Shown piece by piece: positions 56,386-64,000 of a DNA stretch of 64,000 nt. The first letter of the stretch is position 1, and the number at the start of each line of letters is the position of its first letter. The stretch comes from Streptomyces sp. NRRL F-6676 (GTDB lineage Bacteria; Actinomycetota; Actinomycetes; Streptomycetales; Streptomycetaceae), in contig NZ_KL647083.1 in the NCBI RefSeq assembly GCF_000725625.1, positions 62,001-126,000 of the forward strand, given 5' to 3'. The notes under the pieces were generated by a model. That model was not told where the DNA came from, made no database searches, and saw nothing but the letters and a program-made list of their open reading frames with translations. A program made the translations under genes and the position numbers.

Positions 56386-56988
56386 ATGTCCGACAACACC
56401 CCCGAAGGACCGGAAGCCGTCCCCGCTCCTCCGGTGCCCGCCACTCCCCCGACGCCGGTTCCGCCGGCTCCCGGCGGCGGTTCGGGACGGCGGGGCAACC
56501 GCATCCGCCTCGTCGCCGCCGCAGCCGCCGTGCTCGTCGTGGGCAGCGGTGTTAGCTACTGGGCGCTGTCGGGCGACGGGGACCCGATGGACCATGTCGC
56601 TGTCTCCGGCGGCAAGTTAGTCACCGGCGACAGCGATGTGGACGACGACAGCGACGACGACGCGTACTGCGACGACACGGACACCTACACGTTCAACGAC
56701 TGCGACACGGACGACGACGCCGAGCCGGAGTCGACGTACGAGTTCGTCTACAAGATCACGAACGAGGGCGACGAACCCGCCAACTACTCCGTCCTCGTCA
56801 ACGCCTTCGACAAGGACGGCGACTACGTCGGCCAGACGTACCTCGGCGTAGAACACCTGGCGCCGGGCAAGACGGACGCGGACAAGAGCGAGTTCACCTC
56901 GTACGGCACGTTCCAGGACAAGCACGGGGTGTCCGACATCGCGTCGGTGAAGGTCGCCCACGTGGAACGCACGGCACTGGCCAACTGA
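56386..56988 (+). CDS. Membrane-anchored protein with FxLYD-like exposed domain
   Basis: A 200-aa protein with a short Pro-rich cytoplasmic head, one transmembrane helix (LVAAAAAVLVVGSGVSYWAL, ~48-67), an Asp-rich spacer, and an extracellular domain (YEFVYKITNEGDEPANYSVLVNAFDKDGDYVGQTYLGVEHLAPG) like FxLYD or CARDB-type folds. A TTA leucine codon at 56617-56619 suggests bldA-dependent expression. The start has no strong ribosome site. Confidence 0.75.
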   Translation: MSDNTPEGPEAVPAPPVPATPPTPVPPAPGGGSGRRGNRIRLVAAAAAVLVVGSGVSYWALSGDGDPMDHVAVSGGKLVTGDSDVDDDSDDDAYCDDTDTYTFNDCDTDDDAEPESTYEFVYKITNEGDEPANYSVLVNAFDKDGDYVGQTYLGVEHLAPGKTDADKSEFTSYGTFQDKHGVSDIASVKVAHVERTALAN

Positions 56989-57136
56989 CGGGGCGTAACG
57001 GCAAGGCGGCCGGGCCGGTTGGACGTCGTACCCGCGCCAAGAGCCCGGCCCGGACCGCCCACACCGAATACCGACCACGCCACACGCCAATCGCAGATCA
57101 CCGGCCGTCGGCCGGCGGCCGCCGGTCACCGATCCC

Positions 57137-57160
57137 CGATCGCCGATCGCCGATCGCCGA
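57137..57160. repeat. Short tandem CGATCGCC repeat upstream of a membrane protein
   Basis: About three 8-bp CGATCGCC/CGATCCCC units run just before the ribosome site of the next gene, inside the 189-base gap 56989-57177, which otherwise shows nothing recognisable. Confidence 0.6.
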
Positions 57161-57177
57161 AGAACGAGAGAGCGCCC

Positions 57178-58413
57178 ATGAACCCGTACAACACCCCTCC
57201 GCCCCCGCGCTGGACCCCGCCCCGATCCCGGCCCTGGTGGCGGACCACCCCCGCCGTGCTCGGCCTCCTGGCGCTCATGGCGGTGCTCAGCGCGGTGAGC
57301 TTCCCGCTGGGCTTCCTGGTGATGATCGGCGCGATGGTGGCGGTGTGGGTGCTGCCGCCGTGGCGCTGGTACGCCCGGCTGGGCGCCACGTTCGGCGCCT
57401 TCCTCCTGACGGTGATCGGCGCGGGCATCGGCGGACAGCTCGACGACAACGCACCGAGCACGACCGAGGCGGGTGCGAAGAACGCCGCGGCGAGCGCGTC
57501 CCCGGCCGCCTCGAAGGCCCCGCCCCTCACCGACTACACGGGCAAGGCCCTGGACGAGGCGGAGAAGGGCGCCCGCGCGGCCGGCTACACGCTCGGACGC
57601 CACGACGCGTCCCCCGAGGACCGCGCGATCGCCGTGCGGTCGGCGTGGACGGTGTGCTTCCAGAAGGCCGACGCCACCGAGAAGATGGTCACCTTCGCCG
57701 CCGTCAAGGACGACGAGCCCTGCCCGGTGAAGGACGGCGGCGCCCTCCCCTGGCCCACGATGCCGGACGTCGTCGGCGACACGTACAACACGGCGCTCAA
57801 GGCCCTGGACCGCGCCGGCATCGACACGGCCGACGTCACCCTCGACGACGTCTACCTCGACGTCGACGCGCCCACGGCGAAGCAGGCCGCCGCGAAGGGC
57901 GACGAGTGGCGGGTCTGCTTCCAGCGCCCCGCCGAGAACAGCGACGTCACCTCCACGACCAAGGTCCGGCTGGACCTGGGCCGCTGGACCGACGCGGACA
58001 CGGTCCAGAAGTGCCCGTCGAAGAAGAACACGACGTACAAGATCCCCGCGAACGATCCCGACCACCACGACAAGACCCCCGGCACCCACACCACCACGGG
58101 CGGCACCTCGACCAACGGCGGTTCGAACAACGCCCGTTCGACCAACGGCGGCACCGGAAACGGCGGCTCGACCGGTGGCAGTTCGTCGTCGTCGAGCGGC
58201 GGCTCCTCGACGTCGTCCGGCGGCGGCAGCTCCACCAGCGGCGGCAGCAGCTCCTCGTCCGGCGGGAGCAGTTCCTCGTCCGGTGGCAGCGCCGGCACCG
58301 TCCACCCCGGCTCCTTCTGCTCCCCGGCCGGCGCCACCGGCGTCACCGCGGCAGGCACCCCCATGGTCTGCGGCCCCGGCTCCGACGGCCGCGACCGCTG
58401 GCACTCCGCCTGA
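57178..58413 (+). CDS. PASTA-like membrane protein with Gly/Ser/Thr tail
   Basis: A 411-aa protein. Two N-terminal transmembrane helices (AVLGLLALMAVLSAVSFPLG and WYARLGATFGAFLLTVIGAG) lead to two PASTA-like repeats (DYTGKALDEAEKGARAAGYT, then PDVVGDTYNTALKALDRAGI), each ending in a W-x-V-C-F-Q segment. A Ser/Gly repeat linker (~320-380) precedes a short Cys-bearing tail (GSFCSPAGATGVTAAGTPMVC). PASTA folds bind cell-wall fragments or act structurally. No kinase domain is present. ATG 57178 follows GAGAGAG. Confidence 0.78.
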   Translation: MNPYNTPPPPRWTPPRSRPWWRTTPAVLGLLALMAVLSAVSFPLGFLVMIGAMVAVWVLPPWRWYARLGATFGAFLLTVIGAGIGGQLDDNAPSTTEAGAKNAAASASPAASKAPPLTDYTGKALDEAEKGARAAGYTLGRHDASPEDRAIAVRSAWTVCFQKADATEKMVTFAAVKDDEPCPVKDGGALPWPTMPDVVGDTYNTALKALDRAGIDTADVTLDDVYLDVDAPTAKQAAAKGDEWRVCFQRPAENSDVTSTTKVRLDLGRWTDADTVQKCPSKKNTTYKIPANDPDHHDKTPGTHTTTGGTSTNGGSNNARSTNGGTGNGGSTGGSSSSSSGGSSTSSGGGSSTSGGSSSSSGGSSSSSGGSAGTVHPGSFCSPAGATGVTAAGTPMVCGPGSDGRDRWHSA

Positions 58414-58461
58414 CCCGTTCCCTTGCGCTCGGCGCTGATTGCGCGCTGCGCGAGCGCGGGT

Positions 58462-58488
58462 GGGCTGCGGCGAGTCGTGCCGCAGCCC
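58462..58488. terminator. 10-bp hairpin between convergent genes
   Basis: GGGCTGCGGC (58462-58471) pairs with GCCGCAGCCC (58479-58488). It lies between the PASTA-like gene and the convergent YdeI gene, and no gene is apparent in the 187-base gap. Confidence 0.65.
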
Positions 58489-58600
58489 CAGGCCACGCGG
58501 ACGAACAGCGGGCCTCGCGTCAGCGGTTCGGGTCGGAGGTGGCCGAGCGGTTCAGCCGTGGTGACGGGAGCACGGTCGTCGTTCGTGGCCTTTTCCACCG

Positions 58601-59224
58601 CTACGGGTGCGGCTTCTCGCCCTTCGCCAGCATCGCCACGTACTTCTCGATCCGCCGCGCCCGGGTCTCGGGCCGCTTCGCGTCCTGGATCCGGTACAGG
58701 ATCGCGTAGCGGTTCTGCCGGTCCAGTGTCTCGAAGAACGCCGCCGCGGCCGGGTCGGCGGCCAGCGCCGCCGCGAGGTCGTCCGGCACCGTGGCGGTCT
58801 TCGCGCCGTCGTAGGCCGCCTCCCAGCGGCCGTCCGCCTTGGCGCGGTCGACCTCCGCCTGCCCCGGCGGACGCATCCGGCCCTGCTCGGTCAACGCGGC
58901 CACCTTGTCCCGGTTGACCTTGGACCACTTGCTGCCCGGCTTGCGCGGGGTGAACCGCTGGAGCCACCACTGGTCGTCGAATCCGGCCTTCTGCCCGTCG
59001 ATCCAGCCGTAGCAGAGCGCCACGTCGAGCGCCTGGGCGTAGTCCAGCGCGACGATTCCGGGGCCCTTCTTGCGCAGCTTGAGCCAGATGCCGGGCGAGA
59101 CGGCATGGTTCTCGCCGAGCCACGCCTCGAACTCCTCGGCGGATGCGAAGGCGACGGTCTCCAGTTCCTGAGTCACCCTCGCAGCGAACCACATCCGGCC
59201 GACCGCCACTACACGTTCGACCAC
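58601..59224 (-). CDS. YdeI/OmpD-associated family protein
   Basis: A 207-aa (or shorter) cytoplasmic protein of the YdeI/OmpD-associated family: VAFASAEEFEAWLGENHAVSPGIWLKLRKK, DVALCYGWIDGQKAG, WWLQRFTPRKPGSKWSKVN, and the C-terminal FFETLDRQNRYAILYRIQDAKRPETRARRIEKYV. The role is unknown in bacteria. Start is uncertain: GTG 59224, ATG 59194 and GTG 59176 are all possible and none has a strong ribosome site. Confidence 0.85.
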   Translation of the reverse strand: MVERVVAVGRMWFAARVTQELETVAFASAEEFEAWLGENHAVSPGIWLKLRKKGPGIVALDYAQALDVALCYGWIDGQKAGFDDQWWLQRFTPRKPGSKWSKVNRDKVAALTEQGRMRPPGQAEVDRAKADGRWEAAYDGAKTATVPDDLAAALAADPAAAAFFETLDRQNRYAILYRIQDAKRPETRARRIEKYVAMLAKGEKPHP

Positions 59225-59361
59225 CGTTCCGACGAGCTTGTCCGGTCTCCTCTCACGCCGACAGCCGCCGACAGCCGCCGACAGCCGCAGGCATACGGCG
59301 GCATACGGCCGGCGAGGTCACCCGCGTCCTCAGCCGGGCGCCGCTGTGCGCAGGCGGCTGT

Positions 59362-60198
59362 TCATCGGAACAGGTCCAGGTTGTCGGCGGCCCAGCGGCG
59401 GAACGGGCGGCCGGGGCGGCCGGTCAGTCGCTCGGTGGAGCGTGCTGCCTCATGGTGCTCGGTGGGCAGCGCGGCCCAGTAGTCCAGGATGGCATCGGCC
59501 AACGCCGCGGGCACATGAGCGCTCAGGTGCCCGGCTGCCTGTTGACGAGTGGGTTCGCACAGGTCGACCGGACGGTCGAGCAGTTCGCCCAGTATCCGCG
59601 CCTGGTCACGGAAGCTGAGCACTTCCGGCCCGCCGAGAGCGACGGTCTCGCCGTCCAGTCGGTCGCTGGTGAGGGCCAGTTCAGCGACGTCGGCGATGTC
59701 CTCGGGGTGGATGACATCGAGCTGGGCGTCCGGATGCAGCTGTTCGACGGGTCGGCCGGCACGGATGGCTTCCGCCCAGTGCAGCGCCATGGTGGCGAAC
59801 CCGCCCGGGCGCAGCACGGTCGCCGTCAGCGGGGCGGCCCGTAGCGCACGTTCCACCCGCAGGTGGTGCCGGGCCAGCGCGTTGTGTTCCGCGTCGGGGA
59901 GGGCCGCCGAGTCCGACGAGAGCAGTACCACCCGCTGGACCCCGGCCGTGATCGCGCTGCTCAGCAGGGCTTCGATCCCGGCCGGTTCGGCGTAGAGGAA
60001 GACGTCGGTGACGCCGGCCAGCGCGGGAGCGAAGGTCTTCGGGTCCGCGAGGTCGAGGGCGACGGCGGGTATGCCGGCAGGCAGCTCGAGCCGTTCCGGG
60101 GCGCGACTCGCCGCCCGGACCTCGTACCCGGACGCGTGCAGGCGCCGCAGCAGACCGGCGCCGATGCCGCCGCGCGCTCCGGTGATCAACAGACTCAC
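59362..60198 (-). CDS. NmrA-like NAD(P)-binding protein
   Basis: A 278-aa atypical short-chain dehydrogenase: LITGARGGIGAGLLRRL is the cofactor loop, and the later RVVLLSSDSAALPDAEHN and TVLRPGGFATM match NmrA/quinone-reductase-2 types. The usual Tyr-x3-Lys is not visible, so it may sense cofactor or reduce quinones. GTG 60198 follows GGAGTAGG. It diverges from a LysR gene, which probably regulates it. Confidence 0.85.
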   Translation of the reverse strand: MSLLITGARGGIGAGLLRRLHASGYEVRAASRAPERLELPAGIPAVALDLADPKTFAPALAGVTDVFLYAEPAGIEALLSSAITAGVQRVVLLSSDSAALPDAEHNALARHHLRVERALRAAPLTATVLRPGGFATMALHWAEAIRAGRPVEQLHPDAQLDVIHPEDIADVAELALTSDRLDGETVALGGPEVLSFRDQARILGELLDRPVDLCEPTRQQAAGHLSAHVPAALADAILDYWAALPTEHHEAARSTERLTGRPGRPFRRWAADNLDLFR

Positions 60199-60335
60199 GT
60201 GTCCTACTCCTCATGGTTGCTGGGATGCGGCCCCCTAAGCGGTGCCGGGTGCCGGATGCCAGCCTGCGACGATCACGGCATCGAGTCCAACGAAGATTGC
60301 CGATGACATCGATCGGTGTGCGCTATAAATGGGGG

Positions 60336-61235
60336 GTGGAACTACGTCAGCTGGAGTGCTTCGTCGCCGTGGCAGAGGAACGCAGCTTCACCCGCGCCGC
60401 AGCCCGTTTGCACCTCGTGCAGTCCACCGTGTCCGCCACGATCGCCGCTCTGGAGAGTGAACTGGCCGCCCCTCTGCTGGTGCGCACGACCCGGAAGGTC
60501 ACCCTTTCCGACGCCGGGTTCGAGCTCCTCCCCAAGGCCCGGGCGGCGCTCGACGCCGTACGGGACGCGCGCGACGCCGTCCATGCCGTCCAGGGCGGGC
60601 TGCGCGGAACCCTGCACATCGGCACCATGAGCTCACTCGGGCCTCTCGACCTGCCCGCCCTGCTGGGCCACTTCCACCGCGGTCATCCCGAGATCTCCTT
60701 GCGCCTGGCGACGGCCGCGTCCAGCGGAGGATCACCGGGGCTCGTCACCGCGCTGGCCGAAGGCCGGCTCGACCTCGCCTTCGTCTCGATCCCCGGGCCT
60801 TCCCCGGCCGCCGCACGGCTGCGTCACCTGACCTCGACACCGCTCGACCTCGTGGTCCCCCAGGAGCACCCCCTGGCCGGCCGCGGCACGGCAACGCTCT
60901 CGGACCTGGCCGACGAGCCCTTCGTCGACTTCCCGTCCGGCTACGGGAACCGGGCGGTGACCGACCGCGCCTTCACCGCCGCCGGAATTCGGCGGCACGT
61001 GACCATCGAGATCAACGACATCACTGCCGGTGTGGACTTCGTTCGCCACCGTCTCGGCCTGGCGCTGCTGCCGCGCGGTGCCGTCACCCCCGACCACGAT
61101 CTCGCCACCGTCCCGATCACGGACGCCGACCTGGACTGGCCCATCTCGCTCGCCTCCCCGACGGGACGCAGCCCTTCCGCAGCCGCGCGGGCCTTCGAGC
61201 AGTTCGTCGAGGATCACCTGGCCGCGGGCTCCTGA
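60336..61235 (+). CDS. LysR-family regulator
   Basis: A 299-aa LysR protein. ELRQLECFVAVAEERSFTRAAARLHLVQSTVSATIAALE is the N-terminal HTH, followed by a two-lobed periplasmic-binding-type effector domain. The family starts within a few residues of ELRQLE, so GTG 60336 (G-run directly upstream) is preferred over upstream ATG codons. TATAAAT lies at 60324-60330. It is divergent from the NmrA-like gene, the classic LysR arrangement. Confidence 0.88.
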   Translation: MELRQLECFVAVAEERSFTRAAARLHLVQSTVSATIAALESELAAPLLVRTTRKVTLSDAGFELLPKARAALDAVRDARDAVHAVQGGLRGTLHIGTMSSLGPLDLPALLGHFHRGHPEISLRLATAASSGGSPGLVTALAEGRLDLAFVSIPGPSPAAARLRHLTSTPLDLVVPQEHPLAGRGTATLSDLADEPFVDFPSGYGNRAVTDRAFTAAGIRRHVTIEINDITAGVDFVRHRLGLALLPRGAVTPDHDLATVPITDADLDWPISLASPTGRSPSAAARAFEQFVEDHLAAGS

Positions 61236-61320
61236 AGCACAGCCACCGCCGCCGTACACTCACGCAGCGTACGGATCTTCCGTATGGCGTGCGCCCCCGC
61301 GCGCCCCGCACGGTGGCCCC

Positions 61321-61752
61321 ATGAACGTCACCACGTCCGCGTCGGCCACCGCTGCCGTCAGGACTTTCGTACAGCAGTTGTCCTCCACCCGGCGCGGCGC
61401 GCGGCTCGCGCGGCTACTCGCGGCGGCGCAGTTCCAGGCCTGGCAGGTGTCACCGTCCGTGGCCGAGCGCGGGGAGCAGATCGTCGCCGAGCTGGCCGCG
61501 AACGCGGCGCTGCACGGCCACGTCCAGGGCCGCGACTTCCGCCTCACGCTCCGCTTCGACCCGGCGGCCGGCCGGCTCCGCATCGAGGTCACCGACGCAC
61601 GCGGAGACCACCTCCCCGCCCCCGCCCCCGTCGCGCCCACGGACTCCGAGTCCGGCCGCGGCCTCCTCCTGGTCACCGCCCTCGCCGACCACTGGGGCAC
61701 ACGCCCGTACCCGCCGAGCGGCAAGACGGTGTGGGCGGAGTGCGGGCCCTGA
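61321..61752 (+). CDS. HATPase_c anti-sigma-type ATP-binding protein
   Basis: A 143-aa RsbW/SpoIIAB-like ATP-binding protein. GEQIVAELAANAALHG is the N box, IEVTDARGD the G1 box and GRGLLLVTALADHWG the G2 box. Streptomyces encodes many such proteins, most acting as anti-sigma kinases or orphan ATPases. No sigma factor is adjacent, although a giant sigma factor lies 24 kb away. There is no evidence that they are linked. Confidence 0.85.
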   Translation: MNVTTSASATAAVRTFVQQLSSTRRGARLARLLAAAQFQAWQVSPSVAERGEQIVAELAANAALHGHVQGRDFRLTLRFDPAAGRLRIEVTDARGDHLPAPAPVAPTDSESGRGLLLVTALADHWGTRPYPPSGKTVWAECGP

Positions 61753-61848
61753 GCGCGCCCGTCACCCGTCGGGGACCGCTGTCAGTGGGAGCCCCTACTG
61801 TGTGAGTCGGTCGTACGGTGAGCAAGCGGGAGAAAGCGTGGGGGATCG

Positions 61849-63669
61849 ATGACTGTGGAGGGCCAGCGGGCCGCCGCCTACCCGGAGTTCCGGTTGCGGC
61901 TGCCGAACGGCGGTCCCTACGCGCGGGGGCGGGTGCTGCCCGCGAAGGGGCTCAACGGCAGTCCCAAGTTCCTGCTGCTCGCCGGGTCGCCCGTGCGGCC
62001 GGAGCTGACCGCCGGCGCGGGGCGGTACGCGGCGGAGCAGCGGGAGGCGCTGATCGCCGAGGGGGCGGTCCGGCCGTCGGAGCGGTGGCCGGGGTATCTC
62101 GAGACCGCGCGGGACATCGAGTGCAACTCGCCCTCCGCCGCGGCCTCCCTCGCCGCCGGACACGGCTCCAACGCGCTGTCGGAGTGGCGGACGGTGGAGG
62201 AGGACTTCCCCCTCGTCGACTACCTCGGTCACTCCTGGCGGCCGCCCCGCAAGGCCTGGCTGGTCCGCGGGTCGAACGTGGCGGGGCGGGACCTGGTGCG
62301 GCGGCTGTGGCTGCCGGAGGGCCTGGTCACGCTCGCCGCGGCGCACCTCCCGCCGCTCGGCGAGGAGGACCCCACCAAGAGCGCCCTGCGCCGGTACGTC
62401 CAGGAGGGCTACGACGCCACCGCCTCGTACAGCCAGAAGCAGGCGCTGGCCGACGAGTTGCACTACTTCCTGACTCAGATGCGGCCCGGCGACACCGTCT
62501 GCACGATCTCCGGCGGACAGCTGTACGTCGGCCTCGTCGAGGGGCGGGCGGAGCAGGTCGAGTCCGAGGGCGGGCTCGCCAACCTGCGCCGCAGAACGGC
62601 GTGGCGGCCCGAGGGCGTGCCGTACGACGCGCTGCCGGAGGCGTTGCAGCAGAAGCTGTCCGTGCAGCACGACGTCGTGGACCTGACCCCCGTGCTCCCC
62701 CTCGTCGACGGACTCGGCCGCAGCGACGAGGAACTGGCCGAGGAGGCCGGGTCCGCGGACGGCGACGCCACCGCGGAGGCGGCGGCCCTCGTCGCCCGCC
62801 GCGACCCCGAACTGCCCGCGCCCACCGACGCGCTGGCCGCCGAACTGCTGGTGCACGACCCCGCCTGGCTGGCCGAGGTGCGCGATCTGCTCGCCGACGA
62901 GCGGCAGTTGGTGTTCCACGGCCCGCCGGGCACCGGCAAGACCTACCTCGCGCTGAGGCTCGCCGAGTACTTCGGGGGCGGGCCCGAGCAGGTCAAGCTG
63001 GTGCAGTTCCATCCCTCGTACGCGTACGAGGACTTCTTCGAGGGGTTCCGGCCCCAGGAGGACCCCGAGACACGGGAGGTCGCCTTCCGGCTGACCGCCG
63101 GACCGCTGCGCGAGCTCGCCGACCTCGCCTCCCGCGAGGGGAACCGGCACGTCCCGCACTTCCTGGTCATCGACGAGATCAACCGGGCCAACCTGGCGAA
63201 GGTCTTCGGCGAGCTGTACTTCCTCCTGGAGTACCGCAACAAGTCGGTGCGGCTGACCTACTCGGGGGACGACTTCGCGCTGCCGCCCAACCTGTTCGTG
63301 ATCGGCACGATGAACACCGCCGACCGGTCCATCGCCCTGGTGGACGCGGCGATGCGGCGGCGGTTCGCGTTCGTGGAGCTGTCGCCGCGCGTGGAGCCGA
63401 CGCGCGGGCTGCTGCGCCGCTGGCTCGCCCGGGAGGAGCGCGGCGCCGAGCCCGCCGATCTGCTCGACGCGCTCAACTCCCGCATCGACGACCCCGACTT
63501 CCGCATCGGGCCGTCGTACCTGATGAAGAAGGGGGTCTACCGGGAGGGCGGCCTGGAACGCACCTGGCGGACCAAGATCCTGCCCTTGCTGGAGGAGCAC
63601 CACTACGGGGAGGGCGTGGACGTCGAGAAGCGGTACGGCCCGGCGGCGCTGCGGGAGTCGCTGGGGTGA
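61849..63669 (+). CDS. mcrB: McrB-type AAA+ GTPase with N-terminal DUF4357
   Basis: A 606-aa motor subunit of a McrBC-type modification-dependent restriction system. An N-terminal DUF4357-like domain (FRLRLPNGGPYARGRVLP to NSPSAAASLAAGHGSNALSEW) replaces the usual methylcytosine-binding domain. A middle segment GDTVCTISGGQLYVGLVEG looks EVE/PUA-like. The AAA+ core has GPPGTGKT (~358), the McrB-specific DEINRANLAKVFGELYFLLE (~442) and MNTADRSIALVDAAMRRRF. GTG of the next gene overlaps the stop. Confidence 0.85.
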   Translation: MTVEGQRAAAYPEFRLRLPNGGPYARGRVLPAKGLNGSPKFLLLAGSPVRPELTAGAGRYAAEQREALIAEGAVRPSERWPGYLETARDIECNSPSAAASLAAGHGSNALSEWRTVEEDFPLVDYLGHSWRPPRKAWLVRGSNVAGRDLVRRLWLPEGLVTLAAAHLPPLGEEDPTKSALRRYVQEGYDATASYSQKQALADELHYFLTQMRPGDTVCTISGGQLYVGLVEGRAEQVESEGGLANLRRRTAWRPEGVPYDALPEALQQKLSVQHDVVDLTPVLPLVDGLGRSDEELAEEAGSADGDATAEAAALVARRDPELPAPTDALAAELLVHDPAWLAEVRDLLADERQLVFHGPPGTGKTYLALRLAEYFGGGPEQVKLVQFHPSYAYEDFFEGFRPQEDPETREVAFRLTAGPLRELADLASREGNRHVPHFLVIDEINRANLAKVFGELYFLLEYRNKSVRLTYSGDDFALPPNLFVIGTMNTADRSIALVDAAMRRRFAFVELSPRVEPTRGLLRRWLAREERGAEPADLLDALNSRIDDPDFRIGPSYLMKKGVYREGGLERTWRTKILPLLEEHHYGEGVDVEKRYGPAALRESLG

Positions 63670-64000
63670 GCACGGTCGTCGAGCCGGTCGAGCACGGGCC
63701 GGCCCGGAGCATCGACCTCGTCGAGTACGGCCCGGCCCGCAGCATCGCCCTGCCCGACGCGGTGGGGCGGGCGCTCGCGGTCGGGAACGTCGTGGACGCG
63801 GCCCCGGACCCGTACGCGCCCGGGCACTGGTCACTGCGCGCCGGCAGCAGGGTCGGCGCGGTCGCGCTCACCGTGCCGGGGGCCGGGGCGCCCGTGACCG
63901 TGCGGGTCGCCCCGAAGGTGCCGATCGCCCGGCTGTTCTTCCTGCTCGGCTACAGCCTCGACCCGAGGGGCCCCTGGCGGGAGGGGGACGTCGACGTCGC
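63666..64000 (+). CDS. mcrC: McrC-type nuclease subunit, 5' part only
   Basis: The gene runs off the right edge. It starts at GTG in a GTGA overlap with mcrB. The visible ~112 aa include VTVRVAPKVPIARLFFLLGY, the N-terminal hallmark of McrC-family proteins that couple the McrB motor to a C-terminal PD-(D/E)xK nuclease. The nuclease domain is outside the window, so the call rests on this segment and the operon. Confidence 0.75.
   Translation, partial: MSTVVEPVEHGPARSIDLVEYGPARSIALPDAVGRALAVGNVVDAAPDPYAPGHWSLRAGSRVGAVALTVPGAGAPVTVRVAPKVPIARLFFLLGYSLDPRGPWREGDVDV

Overview
The window is chromosomal DNA of a Streptomyces or very close actinomycete. The evidence is the very high GC, the strong G/C third-position bias, GTG/TTG starts behind AGGAGG-type ribosome sites, abundant 4-base stop/start overlaps, rare TTA codons, and a gene order (tkt-tal-zwf-opcA-pgi-gnd followed by a ribA/PTPS/glycosyltransferase cluster) that I recall from the SCO6648-SCO6663 region of S. 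coelicolor. The species cannot be named from the sequence.

Layout. 0.2-10 kb: an AraC-type regulator with a collagen-like Gly-X-Y stretch diverges from a six-gene pentose-phosphate/glycolysis operon that ends in a perfect 17-bp terminator hairpin. 10-16.5 kb: a beta-helix membrane protein, then small regulator/enzyme pairs (TetR with a 3-hydroxyisobutyrate-type dehydrogenase, HxlR with a metallo-beta-lactamase-fold hydrolase, a PPOX protein, a serine hydrolase), several with visible palindromic operators. 16.6-25.4 kb: a compact cluster with GTP cyclohydrolase II, a creatininase-family amidohydrolase, a YbhN-type membrane protein, a methyltransferase, a GT4 glycosyltransferase, a degenerate QueD/PTPS homologue, an alcohol dehydrogenase-like protein and a CDP-alcohol phosphatidyltransferase. 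Together they suggest an uncharacterised GTP-derived, possibly membrane-linked product. Two divergent TetR genes follow.

27-51.9 kb is the most interesting part: two divergent operons that look like a composite antiphage island. The minus operon encodes a 1258-aa sigma-70-like protein (complete regions 1.2-4, a duplicated ~118-aa domain, a long coiled coil), then DrmA-like helicase, DrmB-like DUF1998 protein and a UvrD-like ATPase. The plus operon encodes a 2114-aa Ser/Thr-kinase-helicase-DUF1998 fusion, a DrmD-like SNF2 helicase, a DrmMI/Eco57I-like adenine methyltransferase and an EcsC-family protein. This has class 1 DISARM parts (drmA, drmB, drmD, drmMI) without drmC, plus a kinase-helicase, a giant sigma factor and a UvrD-like ATPase that I do not know as DISARM components. 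A textbook TTGACA-17-TACGGT promoter drives the sigma operon and the two operons share a 196-bp divergent region.

52-56.4 kb is accessory: an XRE/DUF397 pair, a low-GC secreted NucA/NucB-type nuclease with a DUF6461-like neighbour (possible toxin/immunity pair), a DUF6247 gene, a DUF6247 tail duplicate and a NIPSNAP C-terminal fragment. 56.4-61.8 kb holds membrane/PASTA-like, YdeI, NmrA-like, LysR and HATPase genes. At the right edge a McrB-type GTPase and the start of McrC form a second, modification-dependent restriction system.
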